Shown here piece after piece: positions 44,431-52,987 of a DNA stretch of 64,000 bases. A model generated the notes under the pieces. It was given only the letters and a program-made list of their open reading frames with translations. It made no database searches and was not told the DNA's origin. The DNA is from Paenibacillus alba (GTDB taxonomy: Bacteria; Bacillota; Bacilli; Paenibacillales; NBRC-103111). The DNA is taken from assembly GCF_013204855.1 (NCBI RefSeq), contig NZ_JABMKZ010000004.1, forward strand, positions 248,001 through 312,000, in the 5' to 3' direction. The number at the start of each line of letters is the position of its first letter. Within the stretch, counting starts at the first letter, position 1. The translations under genes and the position numbers were made by a program.

Positions 44431-45648
44431 CTATACCACTAAAGGTATTCGTACTTTTACCTGAAGACCGCTTGGCACTCCGGGTACAAACTCGCAAGTG
44501 CCTCCAAGGGACGCCGCGCGCTGCTGAATCCCTTGCAAGCCAAAACCAAGATGAAGCCCCTGCACATCAGCTAGCTTGCCATTGTCGGCAATTACCATGA
44601 ATACTTCACCTTCGCTTTTGTGAATATTAACGCTTACGGATGTCGCTTCCGCATGCCTTGTGATATTCGTTAGTGCTTCCTGCAAAATTCGGTACAGAAC
44701 AATGAGCATCTCTGAAGGCAGATCCAAGCCATCCTCTGCATGAAAAATACCCTGCAGCCCAGAGTGATTTTGTGTTTGCGATAAAAGCGCTCTAAGCGAG
44801 TCGATGCCAAGATTATGCCTGTCGTCAGCCAGCGCATGGACAGAGCTGCGGATATCTTTCAAGCTTTGCCGCGCCACGGCAAGCATGTTCTTCACAGCTT
44901 CGCGCGCCTCATCTGGACCGCCAGCGACCATATATTGCACCGCTTGCAATTGTACGATCAATGATGTGAGACTGTGTCCAAGCGAGTCGTGAATATCCCG
45001 GGCAATCCGGCTGCGCTCTTCCAGCACCGCATGATGCATGGACACAAGCGTTGCCTCTTGCAATTCTTCATGCGCCTTTTGTAAAGCCTCTAAATGCTGT
45101 TGAATCCGTCTGTGATATTCATTGCGGTATGCAATACCGCGAACCCCAAAATATACGCCCGCAATGCTGACTAAACTCCATATTCGATTTTCCAGCGAAT
45201 CCGGAAACATCAAGGAGAGCGCAATCATTTCCACGATAATCCCCCCGCCAATCCATTGGATATAACGCGTTCCTGTTCTACTGGTCATAAAACCAACCAG
45301 GATGAGCTGCAGCGATATATTCCAATAGCCGGAGTGGAGCAGGATAACATTGAGCACATGCGTAAGTGCAATCGACACTGAAATAATTGCTATCCCCCGT
45401 AAACTATAGCTTTTTCCGCGGGGGAACCAACACAATAGCAAGTACCCCAGCAGGAACAGCCACTCTATCCACGATTGAGCAAAAGAGGGATACTTCATTG
45501 TGTCATGTAGGGTAACGGCAATCGCGATGTACGACGCCACCGTTCTTACCCACCGTTTCTTTAGCATTGGAGCCGGGGCTTCCTTGTTCTGGTGCAGTTC
45601 TTCCGTCATACCTTCACGTTCCTTCTTTGCGCGAATATCATTGGACAA
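44431..45648 (-). CDS. HisKA_3-type sensor histidine kinase
   Basis: This protein has up to 405 residues. About six membrane helices (residues 35-175) form an integral membrane sensor without an extracellular domain, followed by a coiled coil, the dimer/acceptor helix ERSRIARDIHDSLGHSLT (His about residue 218) and a C-terminal ATPase domain. It partners the NarL-type regulator downstream, like DesK and LiaS. A start at 45609 is also possible. 45649-45830 upstream shows nothing notable. Confidence 0.9.
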   Translation of the reverse strand: MSNDIRAKKEREGMTEELHQNKEAPAPMLKKRWVRTVASYIAIAVTLHDTMKYPSFAQSWIEWLFLLGYLLLCWFPRGKSYSLRGIAIISVSIALTHVLNVILLHSGYWNISLQLILVGFMTSRTGTRYIQWIGGGIIVEMIALSLMFPDSLENRIWSLVSIAGVYFGVRGIAYRNEYHRRIQQHLEALQKAHEELQEATLVSMHHAVLEERSRIARDIHDSLGHSLTSLIVQLQAVQYMVAGGPDEAREAVKNMLAVARQSLKDIRSSVHALADDRHNLGIDSLRALLSQTQNHSGLQGIFHAEDGLDLPSEMLIVLYRILQEALTNITRHAEATSVSVNIHKSEGEVFMVIADNGKLADVQGLHLGFGLQGIQQRAASLGGTCEFVPGVPSGLQVKVRIPLVV

Positions 45649-45830
45649 CTTCTAACCTAGATATTACCATATAATAAATTCATACGTACTTAGTTATTCA
45701 TTCTGCCAGCGAAGCAATTTTGAATATATCATAGAAATATAGACTTCCTCCGAATAAAGTTGATCTGTCCCTCTCTGCAGGAGTCCAGTGGTCAGTTAAC
45801 GGTGTTTCGTAAGCAGGTATTTATTTTTCT

Positions 45831-46060
45831 CATTGGAGTTTTTCCAATCAAATCAGCCCTCAAAGGTCTTGGTGCAAGGTTTCTCTGGAATTAATCCAAT
45901 GGAAATTTCCATTAAACCTCAAAATACCTGCTTTTTTAAATTATGCATTGGAGTTTTTCCAATGAAATCGTTCATCAAGCTCCTCAAACTAGGTTTCACT
46001 GGAATTAATCCAATGAAACCCGCTTTTCACTTCATCCCTTCTCAAAAAAAAGGGCGGTCT
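45831..46060 (+). repeat. Intergenic repeat element, ATTGGA/TCCAAT family, copy 2
   Basis: It aligns with 26868-27083 in the same orientation, including the palindromes CATTGGAGTTTTTCCAAT and TGGAATTAATCCAATGAAAC and the spacer CCTCAAACTAG. A frame of 95 codons runs across it, but the repeat pattern shows this is chance. Copy 2 is likewise followed by a CCGC-AATTA-GCGG hairpin (46111-46123). Confidence 0.82.
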
Positions 46061-46103
46061 CCTGCTTTCCACTCACCGAAAATTTATCCTTTACATACAA
46101 ATG

Positions 46104-46125
46104 AAAAAAGCCGCAATTAGCGGTT
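46104..46125 (-). terminator. Hairpin next to repeat copy 2
   Basis: CCGC/GCGG stem with T run on the minus strand; second in line after the terminator at 46173. Confidence 0.5.
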
Positions 46126-46170
46126 ATCATACTAATGACTAATTAAGACTGAACGTTCAGTGAATATAAA

Positions 46171-46200
46171 ATGCACCACGAACATAGCGTCCGCGGTGCT
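46171..46200 (-). terminator. Terminator after oxidoreductase gene
   Basis: GCACC and GGTGC arms with inner CG pairing, minus-strand tail ATTTTAT. Confidence 0.65.
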
Positions 46201-46204
46201 GCAA

Positions 46205-46801
46205 TTATTTCTGTGCCATGCCTATTTTTTGCTGCATTTCTTCAAACATTCGTTTCCTTGCTATTCGAGGATCGAGTTCGGGGTCCAAGATATGTTGGAT
46301 GAATGGTTGAGTGCTCATTTCGATCTGTTCGTCCGTTGCCTGTACCGCGCCGTAGAATTCGAAATGCGGGAGCATCGTCATGCTAATTTGGTTGGCGAAG
46401 GCTTGCAAGGGGCGGGTCAGTTCGCTAATGGTATAACCGATCAAGCCGCCTGCCTGGTACGTCTCTCGGGCACCGCCGATAGAGATGGCGAGCACGAGTT
46501 CTTTGCCAGCTACTTTTCTGCCTCCGGGCCCGAACAGCCAAGTAGTTGTAAAAACTTCATCCAGCCATTGCTTTAGCAAGGAAGGTGTACCGTACCATTG
46601 AAGAGGGAATTGCAGCACAAGACGATGATGTTCAGCTAGAAGGTTTTGTTCATGAGCAATGTCAATTGTTTTATTCGGATATGCTCCATACAATTCGTGC
46701 ACCGTTACTTGATGAGCATGTTTGTGCAATTCCGTGACCCACCGCTGGTTCACGCGCGACTGCTCCAAATTAGGATGAGCCACAATCACCAATATTTTCA
46801 A
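46205..46801 (-). CDS. Flavodoxin-fold NAD(P)H oxidoreductase (YwrO/KefF-like)
   Basis: This 198-residue flavoprotein has MKILVIVAHPNLEQSRVN-type FMN loop at the start, FPLQWYGTPSLLKQWLDEV, and a GG-rich loop near residue 110. Relatives reduce quinones. The TTG at 46801 matches family starts (LKILVIVAHPN) with AAAGGCG upstream; another TTG at 46831 follows AAGGAGTG but adds ten residues. A clear promoter lies at 46856-46884. Confidence 0.87.
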   Translation of the reverse strand: MKILVIVAHPNLEQSRVNQRWVTELHKHAHQVTVHELYGAYPNKTIDIAHEQNLLAEHHRLVLQFPLQWYGTPSLLKQWLDEVFTTTWLFGPGGRKVAGKELVLAISIGGARETYQAGGLIGYTISELTRPLQAFANQISMTMLPHFEFYGAVQATDEQIEMSTQPFIQHILDPELDPRIARKRMFEEMQQKIGMAQK

Positions 46802-46855
46802 ATTTTCGCCTTTCTTTTCTTCAACAAACAAGATAAAATCACACTCCTTGATTCT

Positions 46856-46884
46856 ATTTTATTTTTGATTGATATATAAGTCAA
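46856..46884 (-). promoter_or_regulatory. Promoter of the oxidoreductase gene
   Basis: On the minus strand TTGACT (46884-46879) and TAAAAT (46861-46856) are 17 bases apart, with AAGGAG downstream. Confidence 0.6.
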
Positions 46885-46900
46885 TATAAAAACAAAAAAA

Positions 46901-47950
46901 TCACTCCACATAAACCTTAATTTGAAAAATGGAGTTATTTTCATAGCCCTTCACATTCCAATCCGCCTGAAGAGGCTGGGTATTGCCCTTGTCATCTGTC
47001 GCCTTCACCCTAATCGTGTAGGTTCCAGGTTCCGCTACATGCCATTCCCACATCCATCTTCTCCAGCTGTACTTTTCCTCTGAATCAATCCAAAACACCT
47101 GATCCCATGTCTCTCCATGATCAAAGCTAATCTGAACCTTCTTAACGAGCCCATGACCTGACCATGCTGTACCTGTAATGAAGTGCCTCCCTCTTCTGAC
47201 AACGGCTTGATCTGTGGGCTGGGCAATAACGGAATTCACCTTCATCAAAGTCACAGGTCTGCGCTGAGAATCTGTTTCGGAGCGGTATATGACATAATCA
47301 TTTGTTTGGAATGGTCCCATAAACACGTGATCTATAGCCACAATACGGCTAAGCCATTTGACAGAAGCCATGCCATACCAGTTCGGAACGATTAATCTTG
47401 CAGGGTATCCATGTTTGTAGGGTATTGGTTTTCCGTTCATACAAAGAGCTATCAGCGTATCGGGGTCCATAGCTTTTTCTATTGGAAGGCTTCGGGCAAA
47501 AGGAAACATGCCTGGCAAGTCTACACGTTCGCCTGCATCCGCTCCTTCAAATATGACTTCCCTAGCATCAGGCATTATACCAGCTATCTGCAGAAGTGTT
47601 CGAAGAGGCACTCCTGTCCAAAGCGCATGGCTTACAGCCCCCTGCTCCCATTGATCTCCTTTGGTTTTGGGCTGGTAATAGGCTCTCTTGTTGCCTGCAC
47701 ATTCCATTGTAACTGGCAAGGTGATTTGGGGACATTGATATAGCGCCTGATAACTGAGAGAGATTGGTTTATGTACAAGTCCCTCAATCTTTAGCACCCA
47801 ATCGTTTAAAGGTAATGCAGGATAAGGAAAATGATTGCGGATATAATACTGGAATTCTGGTGTAATCCTGCTTGATAGTGATAACATGGGGAATTCCTGA
47901 TTTTCAGGAATAATGGAGCGGGGAATCCGCCCAGCATGATAGAGATCCAT
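46901..47950 (-). CDS. Sulfite-oxidase-family molybdopterin oxidoreductase
   Basis: This 349-residue enzyme has a molybdopterin-binding domain with the metal-ligand Cys in MECAGNKR at about residue 85, the pocket stretch YPARLIVPNWYGMASVKWL, and a C-terminal Mo-co dimerisation domain (FDHGETWDQVFW). No Tat or Sec signal is present, so it should be cytoplasmic; no haem domain is present. The ATG at 47950 follows AAAGGAG. The substrate is unknown. Confidence 0.9.
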   Translation of the reverse strand: MDLYHAGRIPRSIIPENQEFPMLSLSSRITPEFQYYIRNHFPYPALPLNDWVLKIEGLVHKPISLSYQALYQCPQITLPVTMECAGNKRAYYQPKTKGDQWEQGAVSHALWTGVPLRTLLQIAGIMPDAREVIFEGADAGERVDLPGMFPFARSLPIEKAMDPDTLIALCMNGKPIPYKHGYPARLIVPNWYGMASVKWLSRIVAIDHVFMGPFQTNDYVIYRSETDSQRRPVTLMKVNSVIAQPTDQAVVRRGRHFITGTAWSGHGLVKKVQISFDHGETWDQVFWIDSEEKYSWRRWMWEWHVAEPGTYTIRVKATDDKGNTQPLQADWNVKGYENNSIFQIKVYVE

Positions 47951-48048
47951 GTAAGGCTCCTTTCTAAGCAAGCATTGTTCTCTATTCTATGAAGGACGGA
48001 TTTTAATCATTCTATTAGCAATTGTTTATGTCGAATCAGGAAACGATT

Positions 48049-49035
48049 TTAGAGCGCTCTTTCCGTTCCCGCAGACGGGATGAACACAACCCGTTCCCCC
48101 ATCCCAGCGGGAGCATTCCAAACTTCCTCCACTTGGGAAAGTGGAAAAGAGACCGAATTCACTTTAAGCTTACCAGCCGAAATAGCGTCGATTAGCGCTG
48201 GAAATTCGGCCACATACCCAGCAGTCGAGACCGAACCTTGGCCACTGCCAACCACTTGAAAATTGGCAGATCGAAGTGCGACAGAAGGCACAGCGGCAGT
48301 AGCGCCAGCAACGGAACCAATTTGAATCCAAGTTAGCTTTCGGCTCCGATCTGATCTTTGCGTCAGCAGCGGGAGCATCGCAAGCTCAGCAGGCTTCCCC
48401 CAGAGATAGTCAATGACGATGTCAACTTCAGAAGCTGCTTCACCAAGCCGTTTGGCAGCCGCCTCTGGGTCGCCTGCGAGAGAAACGATAACGTCCGCGC
48501 CTAACGCTGAAAGGGAATTGAGCCGATTCTGGTCACGTCCGGCAGCGATAACCTGACTTGCACCAAGAAGCTTGGCAATCTGGACAGCCATCTGTCCGGA
48601 GCTTCCTGTCGCGCCAAGAACCAGAACCTTTTGCCCAGGCTGAAAATCAACTCGGCGGCGAAGAGCTACCCATGATGACATCGCTGGGTTCATGGCAGCA
48701 GCGATTAGAACAGGATCAACACCTTCAGGCAAAGGTACACTGCGTCGCAAGTCAATGACCGCCTTTTCTGCGAACGTACCCAGAGATGTGTCAGGCACTA
48801 CGAAATAGGCCAACTGTCCATTAGGCAATCGCCCAACACCATCAATACCGGGGATTAACGGCAGCTCGTCGGAGCTGGTGTAGTGAGAACCGTTAGCCTG
48901 AGATCTCACACGATTGTGCAAACCCGCAGCAAGAACGTCAACAAGGACCTCACTACTTTCAGACGGTTCTGGTGTATCCACCAACTCGAATTTTGGAGCA
49001 CAATCGAACGAACGTACAATAGCAGCAAACATCAT
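48049..49035 (-). CDS. Zinc-independent medium-chain alcohol dehydrogenase / quinone oxidoreductase
   Basis: This 328-residue protein has an N-terminal GroES-like domain and a Rossmann domain with VLVLGATGSSGQMAVQIAKLLG at about residue 145. The catalytic-zinc Cys and His of classic alcohol dehydrogenases are absent, as in quinone oxidoreductases. Start at 49035 with GGAGG five bases upstream. It is divergent from a MarR gene and palindromes lie between, so it is probably induced by a compound the repressor binds. Confidence 0.88.
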   Translation of the reverse strand: MMFAAIVRSFDCAPKFELVDTPEPSESSEVLVDVLAAGLHNRVRSQANGSHYTSSDELPLIPGIDGVGRLPNGQLAYFVVPDTSLGTFAEKAVIDLRRSVPLPEGVDPVLIAAAMNPAMSSWVALRRRVDFQPGQKVLVLGATGSSGQMAVQIAKLLGASQVIAAGRDQNRLNSLSALGADVIVSLAGDPEAAAKRLGEAASEVDIVIDYLWGKPAELAMLPLLTQRSDRSRKLTWIQIGSVAGATAAVPSVALRSANFQVVGSGQGSVSTAGYVAEFPALIDAISAGKLKVNSVSFPLSQVEEVWNAPAGMGERVVFIPSAGTERAL

Positions 49036-49070
49036 ATGGACCTCCATTCTCAGCTTTAGTCGAGAATTTA

Positions 49071-49109
49071 GTTTGTGTTACAAACAATATAGTTTGTTCC
49101 GCGAACAAA
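49071..49109. promoter_or_regulatory. Two palindromes, probable MarR operators
   Basis: GTTTGT-GTT-ACAAAC (49071-49085) and TTTGTTC-CGC-GAACAAA (49093-49109) lie between the divergent dehydrogenase and MarR genes. Confidence 0.7.
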
Positions 49110-49178
49110 GTCAATGGCTGTTGTGGTACAATGTGAAGAGAAAAGTGTCCATATACAGCGAAATCTGGAGTGAATCCC

Positions 49179-49655
49179 ATGAACAATGATGCCCTATTTA
49201 ATAATCAAAACGAACTTTCGATCGTGGATGGCTTGGTACAACTTTCCTACCTTGTCCAGACGGTTCTCGGCCGAATTGGAGCTGGCCATGATCTCTCACT
49301 CATTCAAATTCGACTGCTCGGAATTCTCCGTGATCGCGAGCCGAGCATGTTACAGCTAGCCCAGCATCTAGGCTTAGACAAATCCAGTATTACCGGTCTA
49401 GTCGATCGTGCTGAACGTCGTGGGCTCGTCGAACGTACGATCTCTCCCAACGATCGGCGTGGATTCAACGTAAGAGTAACTCCTGCCGGACGGCAACTTA
49501 TACATGGGGTCGGCAATGAGATCGAGCGTCAAATAAATGCTGTAATCGAAGGTCTTATTGACACAGAACGCGCACACCTCGCAGCCCTTGCAACCAAAGT
49601 TTTAGATACTTCTGCATGGTCTCCCCTCCTTTCTCAGCGTGCTGAAACCAAATAA
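49179..49655 (+). CDS. MarR-family regulator, likely of the divergent dehydrogenase
   Basis: This is a 158-residue winged-helix regulator: MLQLAQHLGLDKSSITGLVD as the recognition region and RTISPNDRRGFNVRVTPAG as the wing. The ATG at 49179 follows GGAGTG by six bases; a GTG at 49170 overlaps that site. Its divergent neighbour and the palindromes at 49071-49109 make it the local repressor. Confidence 0.9.
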   Translation: MNNDALFNNQNELSIVDGLVQLSYLVQTVLGRIGAGHDLSLIQIRLLGILRDREPSMLQLAQHLGLDKSSITGLVDRAERRGLVERTISPNDRRGFNVRVTPAGRQLIHGVGNEIERQINAVIEGLIDTERAHLAALATKVLDTSAWSPLLSQRAETK

Positions 49656-49678
49656 GGACGCCTGCTGGGCGCCCTTAT
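49652..49678. terminator. Hairpin between convergent genes
   Basis: AAGG-CGCC and GGCG-CCTT arms with an internal mismatch. Confidence 0.5.
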
Positions 49679-49696
49679 CCAAGGTTTTATCCACTA

Positions 49697-50347
49697 TTAT
49701 TTGTACGACATAGTGACGACACCGGCATAGTGAGATAAGTTTTCTTTGGTAACTCCCAAAGTGTTTACTTCCGTCGCCTTCTGTCCCACAGCAGTAATGA
49801 ACTTGTCTGCTCTCTCGAAAACAATTCTTCCTAGTATCCCCAAAGCTTTCGTACTGTAATGCATCGGAATCGCAACAGTGGCTTCCAATTGACGCATCAC
49901 TTGAGCTGCTTCAGCGCCACCAAGCGTCATCCTCCCTCCAACGGGAACAATGAGGATATCCACTTTGCCGATTTGCTGCACTTGTTCCTCCGTCAGCAGA
50001 TGTCCCAAATCACCGCAATGACAAATCGTCAAGCCGTCTATATGGAAACGGAAAACAATATTAGGCCCTCTTTTCTGACCATTTACTTTGTCATGAAAAG
50101 TCTTAAATCCGCTCATGATCACATCCCCGCGGACGTAGGCTTTTGGCTCATTAACAAGCAGGTAGTCGCCTGAAGCAGCCTTAATTTTGTTATGATCTCC
50201 ATGATCATGCGTTACGACAACAATATCCGACTCAACAGGGACCGGCATGCGGTAACCAAGAAATTTATAATAAGGATCAATAAGAACCCTAGTTCCAGCC
50301 TCTGATGTCAGTAAAAAAGAGGAGTGGCCAAACCATTTTATCTGCAT
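49697..50347 (-). CDS. Metallo-beta-lactamase-fold hydrolase (UPF0173/YtkL-like)
   Basis: This 216-residue protein has the binuclear metal motif THDHGDHN at about residue 46 (HxHxDH), a later GDLGH and a final His in PMHYST. The fold is that of UlaG and YtkL-type hydrolases; the substrate is unknown. GAGGAG lies upstream. It ends convergently with the MarR gene. Confidence 0.9.
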   Translation of the reverse strand: MQIKWFGHSSFLLTSEAGTRVLIDPYYKFLGYRMPVPVESDIVVVTHDHGDHNKIKAASGDYLLVNEPKAYVRGDVIMSGFKTFHDKVNGQKRGPNIVFRFHIDGLTICHCGDLGHLLTEEQVQQIGKVDILIVPVGGRMTLGGAEAAQVMRQLEATVAIPMHYSTKALGILGRIVFERADKFITAVGQKATEVNTLGVTKENLSHYAGVVTMSYK

Positions 50348-50383
50348 AAAAAAGAGCTCCTCACTTGTATTTGACTTGACGTC

Positions 50384-51589
50384 TCACATCATGAGCTTTT
50401 CATTATTGCTCAGCTTCTTATAAACTTTAAAATATACCCATATCGCGTTCAACAATAACAAAACACCTGTGAATAGGAATACATATTGGACACCGAGCCA
50501 AGCCGCCACTTGTCCCCCTAGAACAGCACCTCCGAATACACCTAGATAACCCGCGGACATGGCAAATCCAAATACTCTGCCAGTCAAGGAAGCTGGCGTT
50601 ATTTTCTTGATTAGGACATTGACAGAAGGCGTCAATCCCGCTGCCGTTAAACCCAATACAAAACGAAGGCCCATCAACTGCCACGGGTTGCTGACAAAAG
50701 CTTGCGGTATGAAAATGATTCCAGCCGCAACAAGCGAGAACAACATCACTTTGTGGACCCCAATTCGATCTGATAGTTTGCCAAGCCTTGGCGCTGCAAC
50801 GATGTTCGCCAATCCCGACGCAGAGAAGGTTAGTCCGGCAATCAAGGCAATATGACTGGTTTCATGGGACAATTGGGTAATATAAACGGTTATAACGGGT
50901 TCTATCGAATATAAAGCTACCGTTAATACAAAAAAAGTGATAAACATGGTGATCGTTAAACTTTTCTCAGGCAGGAGCTGCCATAACTCCTTGAGCGACA
51001 GAAGTTTTTTATCCTCACGAGTGAAGGATTCCTTGACGAATAAGGCGGTCGTTAGGAATGCGATCAGCAGCAGCCCGCCTGTAATGAAAAATACGTTTTG
51101 CAAGCCAAACCCCTCTTCAATAAAACCGCCGATCGAAGGTCCAAGCAAAGAGCCGGCAATACTTGCTGTAGAAATGGTGCCTAACGCATACCCGATGTGC
51201 TCCTTATCCGTCTGAGTCGCAATCAATGTCGTGCAAGCTGTAGCATAACCTGTGATTACACCCTGCAATAATCTCAATCCTATTAAAATATACACATTCG
51301 TGGCAAAGCCCATGCAGCCGATTACGATCGCCATACCAAGGCTTGCCCGCAATAGCATCGGCTTACGTCCAAACTTATCGGCAGCAAGCCCCCATATTGG
51401 TGAGAAAATGGCTGAAATAATATAGGTTATCCCAAATGCAAATCCGGATAATTGGGCAATTGAGGCTGTATTCGTAACGCCAAGATGATGGATATAAAGC
51501 GGCAATACAGGCGCAAGCATACTCATTCCTACGCCGGAAACGAACATTCCGAACCAGCAAACGATTAAATTTCTTTTCCATATCGGCAT
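50384..51589 (-). CDS. MFS drug transporter, 12 helices
   Basis: This is a 401-residue permease with the motif GLAADKFGRKPMLL (motif A) after helix 2 and a second half-copy GKLSDRIGVHKVML, typical of DHA1 multidrug exporters. AGAAGG lies upstream of the ATG. It follows the isochorismatase-like gene by 43 bases and may be co-transcribed with it under the TetR protein at 52331. Confidence 0.9.
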   Translation of the reverse strand: MPIWKRNLIVCWFGMFVSGVGMSMLAPVLPLYIHHLGVTNTASIAQLSGFAFGITYIISAIFSPIWGLAADKFGRKPMLLRASLGMAIVIGCMGFATNVYILIGLRLLQGVITGYATACTTLIATQTDKEHIGYALGTISTASIAGSLLGPSIGGFIEEGFGLQNVFFITGGLLLIAFLTTALFVKESFTREDKKLLSLKELWQLLPEKSLTITMFITFFVLTVALYSIEPVITVYITQLSHETSHIALIAGLTFSASGLANIVAAPRLGKLSDRIGVHKVMLFSLVAAGIIFIPQAFVSNPWQLMGLRFVLGLTAAGLTPSVNVLIKKITPASLTGRVFGFAMSAGYLGVFGGAVLGGQVAAWLGVQYVFLFTGVLLLLNAIWVYFKVYKKLSNNEKLMM

Positions 51590-51632
51590 GAAAATGAAGC
51601 CTTCTTTCGCAGGGCCATAAGAACCCTGATTT

Positions 51633-52208
51633 TTAATCCAAAGTTTCTGCCCATGCAGCTACGGTCATGACTTCCGCTTGTCGTGGGAACACTTTCTCTA
51701 TGAGCACACGGTGAACCTCAGGGTCGGCATCCAGGCAGGCATCTGAAAGAACAGTAAGTGCAAAGTCTTTGTCTGCGGCTTCACGCAATGTCGATAGGAC
51801 AACGCCGCTCGTGGCAATGCCGCCGAGAACCAGCGTGTTGATCTGGCGGGAACGAAGGATGATTTCCAGATCGCTCCCCGCAAATGCGCTAACACGAAGC
51901 TTAGTCACAATTGGCTCGCCTGGCTTGGGTTCCAAGGAGGAATGAATTTGAGTAGCTGCATCCGTAGGGCCCATTGCGCCCATTCCCGTTTCAGAAATCC
52001 GTGAGAACGACTTGTTCCGCGGGCTTATCTCAGGATGCCCATCACGAAATGCGAGCCGCACAAAAATAACTTGGATGCCGCTTCGCCGCGCAGTTTCCAA
52101 CGCTTTTTGGAACGGAACCAACGCTTCGCTACGTTCCGAGAAACGCGAAGTAATGGCATTTTGTACATCCATGAGCAACAGTGCAGTGTGATTAGATTGA
52201 TTTAGCAT
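51633..52208 (-). CDS. Isochorismatase-fold hydrolase lacking the usual Cys
   Basis: This 191-residue protein has the catalytic Asp in ALLLMDVQN near the start, and a Lys in the TKLRVSAF stretch. Where amidohydrolases of the fold have a catalytic Cys (TxxCVxxT) this has ATSGVVLST, as in the isochorismatase/PhzD-like subgroup that works without it. Start at 52208 with AAAAGGAG ten bases upstream. It is divergent from a TetR gene; palindromes lie between. Confidence 0.86.
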   Translation of the reverse strand: MLNQSNHTALLLMDVQNAITSRFSERSEALVPFQKALETARRSGIQVIFVRLAFRDGHPEISPRNKSFSRISETGMGAMGPTDAATQIHSSLEPKPGEPIVTKLRVSAFAGSDLEIILRSRQINTLVLGGIATSGVVLSTLREAADKDFALTVLSDACLDADPEVHRVLIEKVFPRQAEVMTVAAWAETLD

Positions 52209-52245
52209 ATGTTGTACGCTCCTTTTTATTATGTTAGTATTAACC

Positions 52246-52283
52246 GGAGAACTCTCCATTTGATAATAAACGGAGACGTCTCC
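52246..52283. promoter_or_regulatory. Two palindromes, probable TetR operators
   Basis: GGAGACGTCTCC (52272-52283, perfect) and GGAGAACTCTCC (52246-52257, one mismatch) lie 26 bases apart between the divergent hydrolase and TetR genes. Confidence 0.7.
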
Positions 52284-52330
52284 ACTTGTCAATAGTACTT
52301 CACAATGGATGTTTAGGAAGTGATGAAATC

Positions 52331-52942
52331 GTGAATGATACAGAAGAAACTCAAGGACGCTCCGAACGTCGCGATGCCGCCGAGAACCGCCAGCGCATCT
52401 TAGATGCGGCCCTCCGGCTATTCGAGCATAACGGCGTCGAGCAGGTCAGCATGAATCAAATTGCCACGGAAGCAAAGATCGGTCCGGGTACGTTATATCG
52501 CCGTTATCGTAACAAAAGCGAATTATGCCTCGATTTAATGAAAGAAAACATCATCATTCTTTTTGAAAATATTGAAGCTCATTTGACTCAAAATCGGACA
52601 GCACCGGCCAGTCAGCGGTTAAAAGGCGTCCTCATTTTATTTATCCGGTTCAGGGAGAAAAAATCCCAGCTGCTTACAGGCGTCGAGGAATCCACTACAA
52701 CGAATCGCTTTAGATCCCGAACGCAAAGTCCTCTGTATGTTGAGCTGCATCAACTGCTCGTCGGGCTGTTGGACGAAATGACGGTAACCGGACATACCCC
52801 ACCGGACAGCGTGTTTAAAGCCGACATGCTGCTGATGGCGTTAAGCAGTGATTCCTATTCCTTTCAAAAAGAAGAGCGAGGCTATTCGTCCGAGAAGTTT
52901 TTGGAACAAATTTGGCTTACGTTCAATTTTCAGGATGTTTAG
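52331..52942 (+). CDS. TetR-family repressor, likely of the divergent hydrolase and MFS genes
   Basis: This 203-residue TetR protein has the DNA-binding domain at about residues 14-60: RILDAALRLFEHNGVEQVSM, IATEAKIGPGTLYRRYRNKSE. The GTG at 52331 is chosen for AGGAAG upstream; the frame is open to 52286. It likely controls the divergent pair at 50384-52208 through 52246-52283. Confidence 0.88.
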   Translation: MNDTEETQGRSERRDAAENRQRILDAALRLFEHNGVEQVSMNQIATEAKIGPGTLYRRYRNKSELCLDLMKENIIILFENIEAHLTQNRTAPASQRLKGVLILFIRFREKKSQLLTGVEESTTTNRFRSRTQSPLYVELHQLLVGLLDEMTVTGHTPPDSVFKADMLLMALSSDSYSFQKEERGYSSEKFLEQIWLTFNFQDV

Positions 52943-52955
52943 TTAATAAATAAGA

Positions 52956-52984
52956 AAAAGAGCTGCGACTTTGCAGCTCTTTTC
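52956..52984. terminator. Bidirectional terminator between convergent genes
   Basis: AAAAGAGCTGC and GCAGCTCTTTT arms. Confidence 0.88.
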
Positions 52985-52987
52985 CTT

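Noticed and set aside
45833-46120. A 95-codon open frame over the second ATTGGA repeat element
   Set aside because: It is made of the repeat units themselves, has no ribosome site, and the homologous copy at 26868 is not open in the same way.
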